Shown in pieces: positions 6,406-6,609 of a stretch of DNA of 6,609 nt. The position numbers and the translations under genes were made by a program. Below the pieces are notes generated by a model. The model ran no database searches. It saw only the letters and a list, made by a program, of their open reading frames with translations, and was not told the origin of the DNA. This stretch comes from Bryobacterales bacterium. GTDB lineage: Bacteria > Acidobacteriota > Terriglobia > Bryobacterales > Bryobacteraceae. The stretch is from positions 1 through 6,609 of the forward strand of contig JAOAPP010000035.1 of assembly GCA_025462985.1 (NCBI GenBank), written 5' to 3'. The stretch's first letter is position 1; the number at the start of each line of letters is the position of its first letter.

Positions 6406-6609
6406 CCTAGAGTCCCAGGCGTATCAATTGCTCTATTTAGCCTGAATTCGGAAATTAGGTTGAAGGCAGCGCGGTAAGGCTGGGACCAGAATGGAGGATG
6501 GACCAAGAGAGTGGGGACATTGGTATCCGGCGAGAAGCGCTTGCTTTGTTATCGGATGAACGGCTGATTCTGCGCGAAACAGGCCGTGCGGTAACGCCGT
6601 TTGGCGGGA
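6406..6609 (+). mobile_element. Probable left end of an IS1380-type insertion sequence (right part outside window)
   Basis: From 6406 the sequence starts CCTAGAGTCCCAGG, which resembles from memory the CCTAGA-type terminal repeats of IS1380-family elements such as ISEcp1. About 90 bases later a transposase-like frame begins in the outward direction expected from a left end. The bases just before it (about 6402-6405, CGTT) would be the target duplication if this is the true end. The other terminus is outside the window, so neither inverted repeat pairing nor duplication can be confirmed. Confidence 0.4.
6498..6609 (+). CDS. Probable IS1380-family transposase, N-terminal fragment (3' end outside window)
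   Basis: The frame starts at ATG 6498-6500 and is open to the window end (37 codons). The product begins MDQESGDIGIRREALALL and continues SDERLILRETGRAVTPFGG. The late TPFGG resembles the N-terminal segment of IS1380-type (DDE group 1) transposases, in which a Gly-rich start of the first helix follows a short strand. The catalytic DDE residues would be far downstream and cannot be seen. A GGAGG lies immediately before the ATG, closer than usual; no better in-frame start exists between it and the TAG at 6456-6458. Because the fragment is short, the family call rests on a few residues and the IS-like terminus upstream. Confidence 0.45.
   Translation, partial: MDQESGDIGIRREALALLSDERLILRETGRAVTPFGG

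Overview
The window looks like chromosomal DNA of an Acidobacteriota-type bacterium, possibly of the Solibacter/Bryobacter group. The evidence is the style of the Gly/Pro-rich TonB-family protein, a single long bifunctional Rel-type (p)ppGpp enzyme, and moderately GC-rich coding sequence. This placement is inferred from protein style, not from a marker gene or a database search.

Layout from left to right. Positions 1-702 (+) hold the 3' part of a TonB-family periplasmic protein whose N-terminus lies outside the window. It ends at a strong rho-independent terminator (729-760) that lies between two converging genes. On the minus strand, reading leftwards from 5942, come a large unrecognised membrane protein (3426-5942), a complete rel gene for a bifunctional (p)ppGpp synthetase/hydrolase (1144-3348), and a small DUF971 / GBBH-like N-terminal-domain protein (755-1123). 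The rel-DUF971 gap is 20 bases, so those two are probably co-transcribed. The gap between the membrane protein and rel is 77 bases, with no clear terminator and no convincing promoter, so the three may form one transcription unit.

From 5943 to about 6405 the sequence is mostly non-coding or weakly coding. It must carry the promoter of the leftward unit and contains one doubtful 103-codon ORF (6061-6372, +). At the right edge, 6406-6609 looks like the left end of an insertion sequence: a CCTAGA-type terminus followed by the first 37 codons of a probable IS1380-type transposase that runs off the window.

Functionally, rel is the only gene with a firmly known role (stringent response). The TonB-like protein would act in envelope energy transduction. 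The DUF971 protein is a probable metal-binding protein of unknown role. The 838-residue protein is the most novel object: an exported beta-rich region, one central membrane helix, a helical cytoplasmic region, a Cys-bearing beta-rich region and a C-terminal pair of membrane helices. I see no CRISPR array, no tRNA or rRNA, and no clear multi-gene defence or biosynthetic system.
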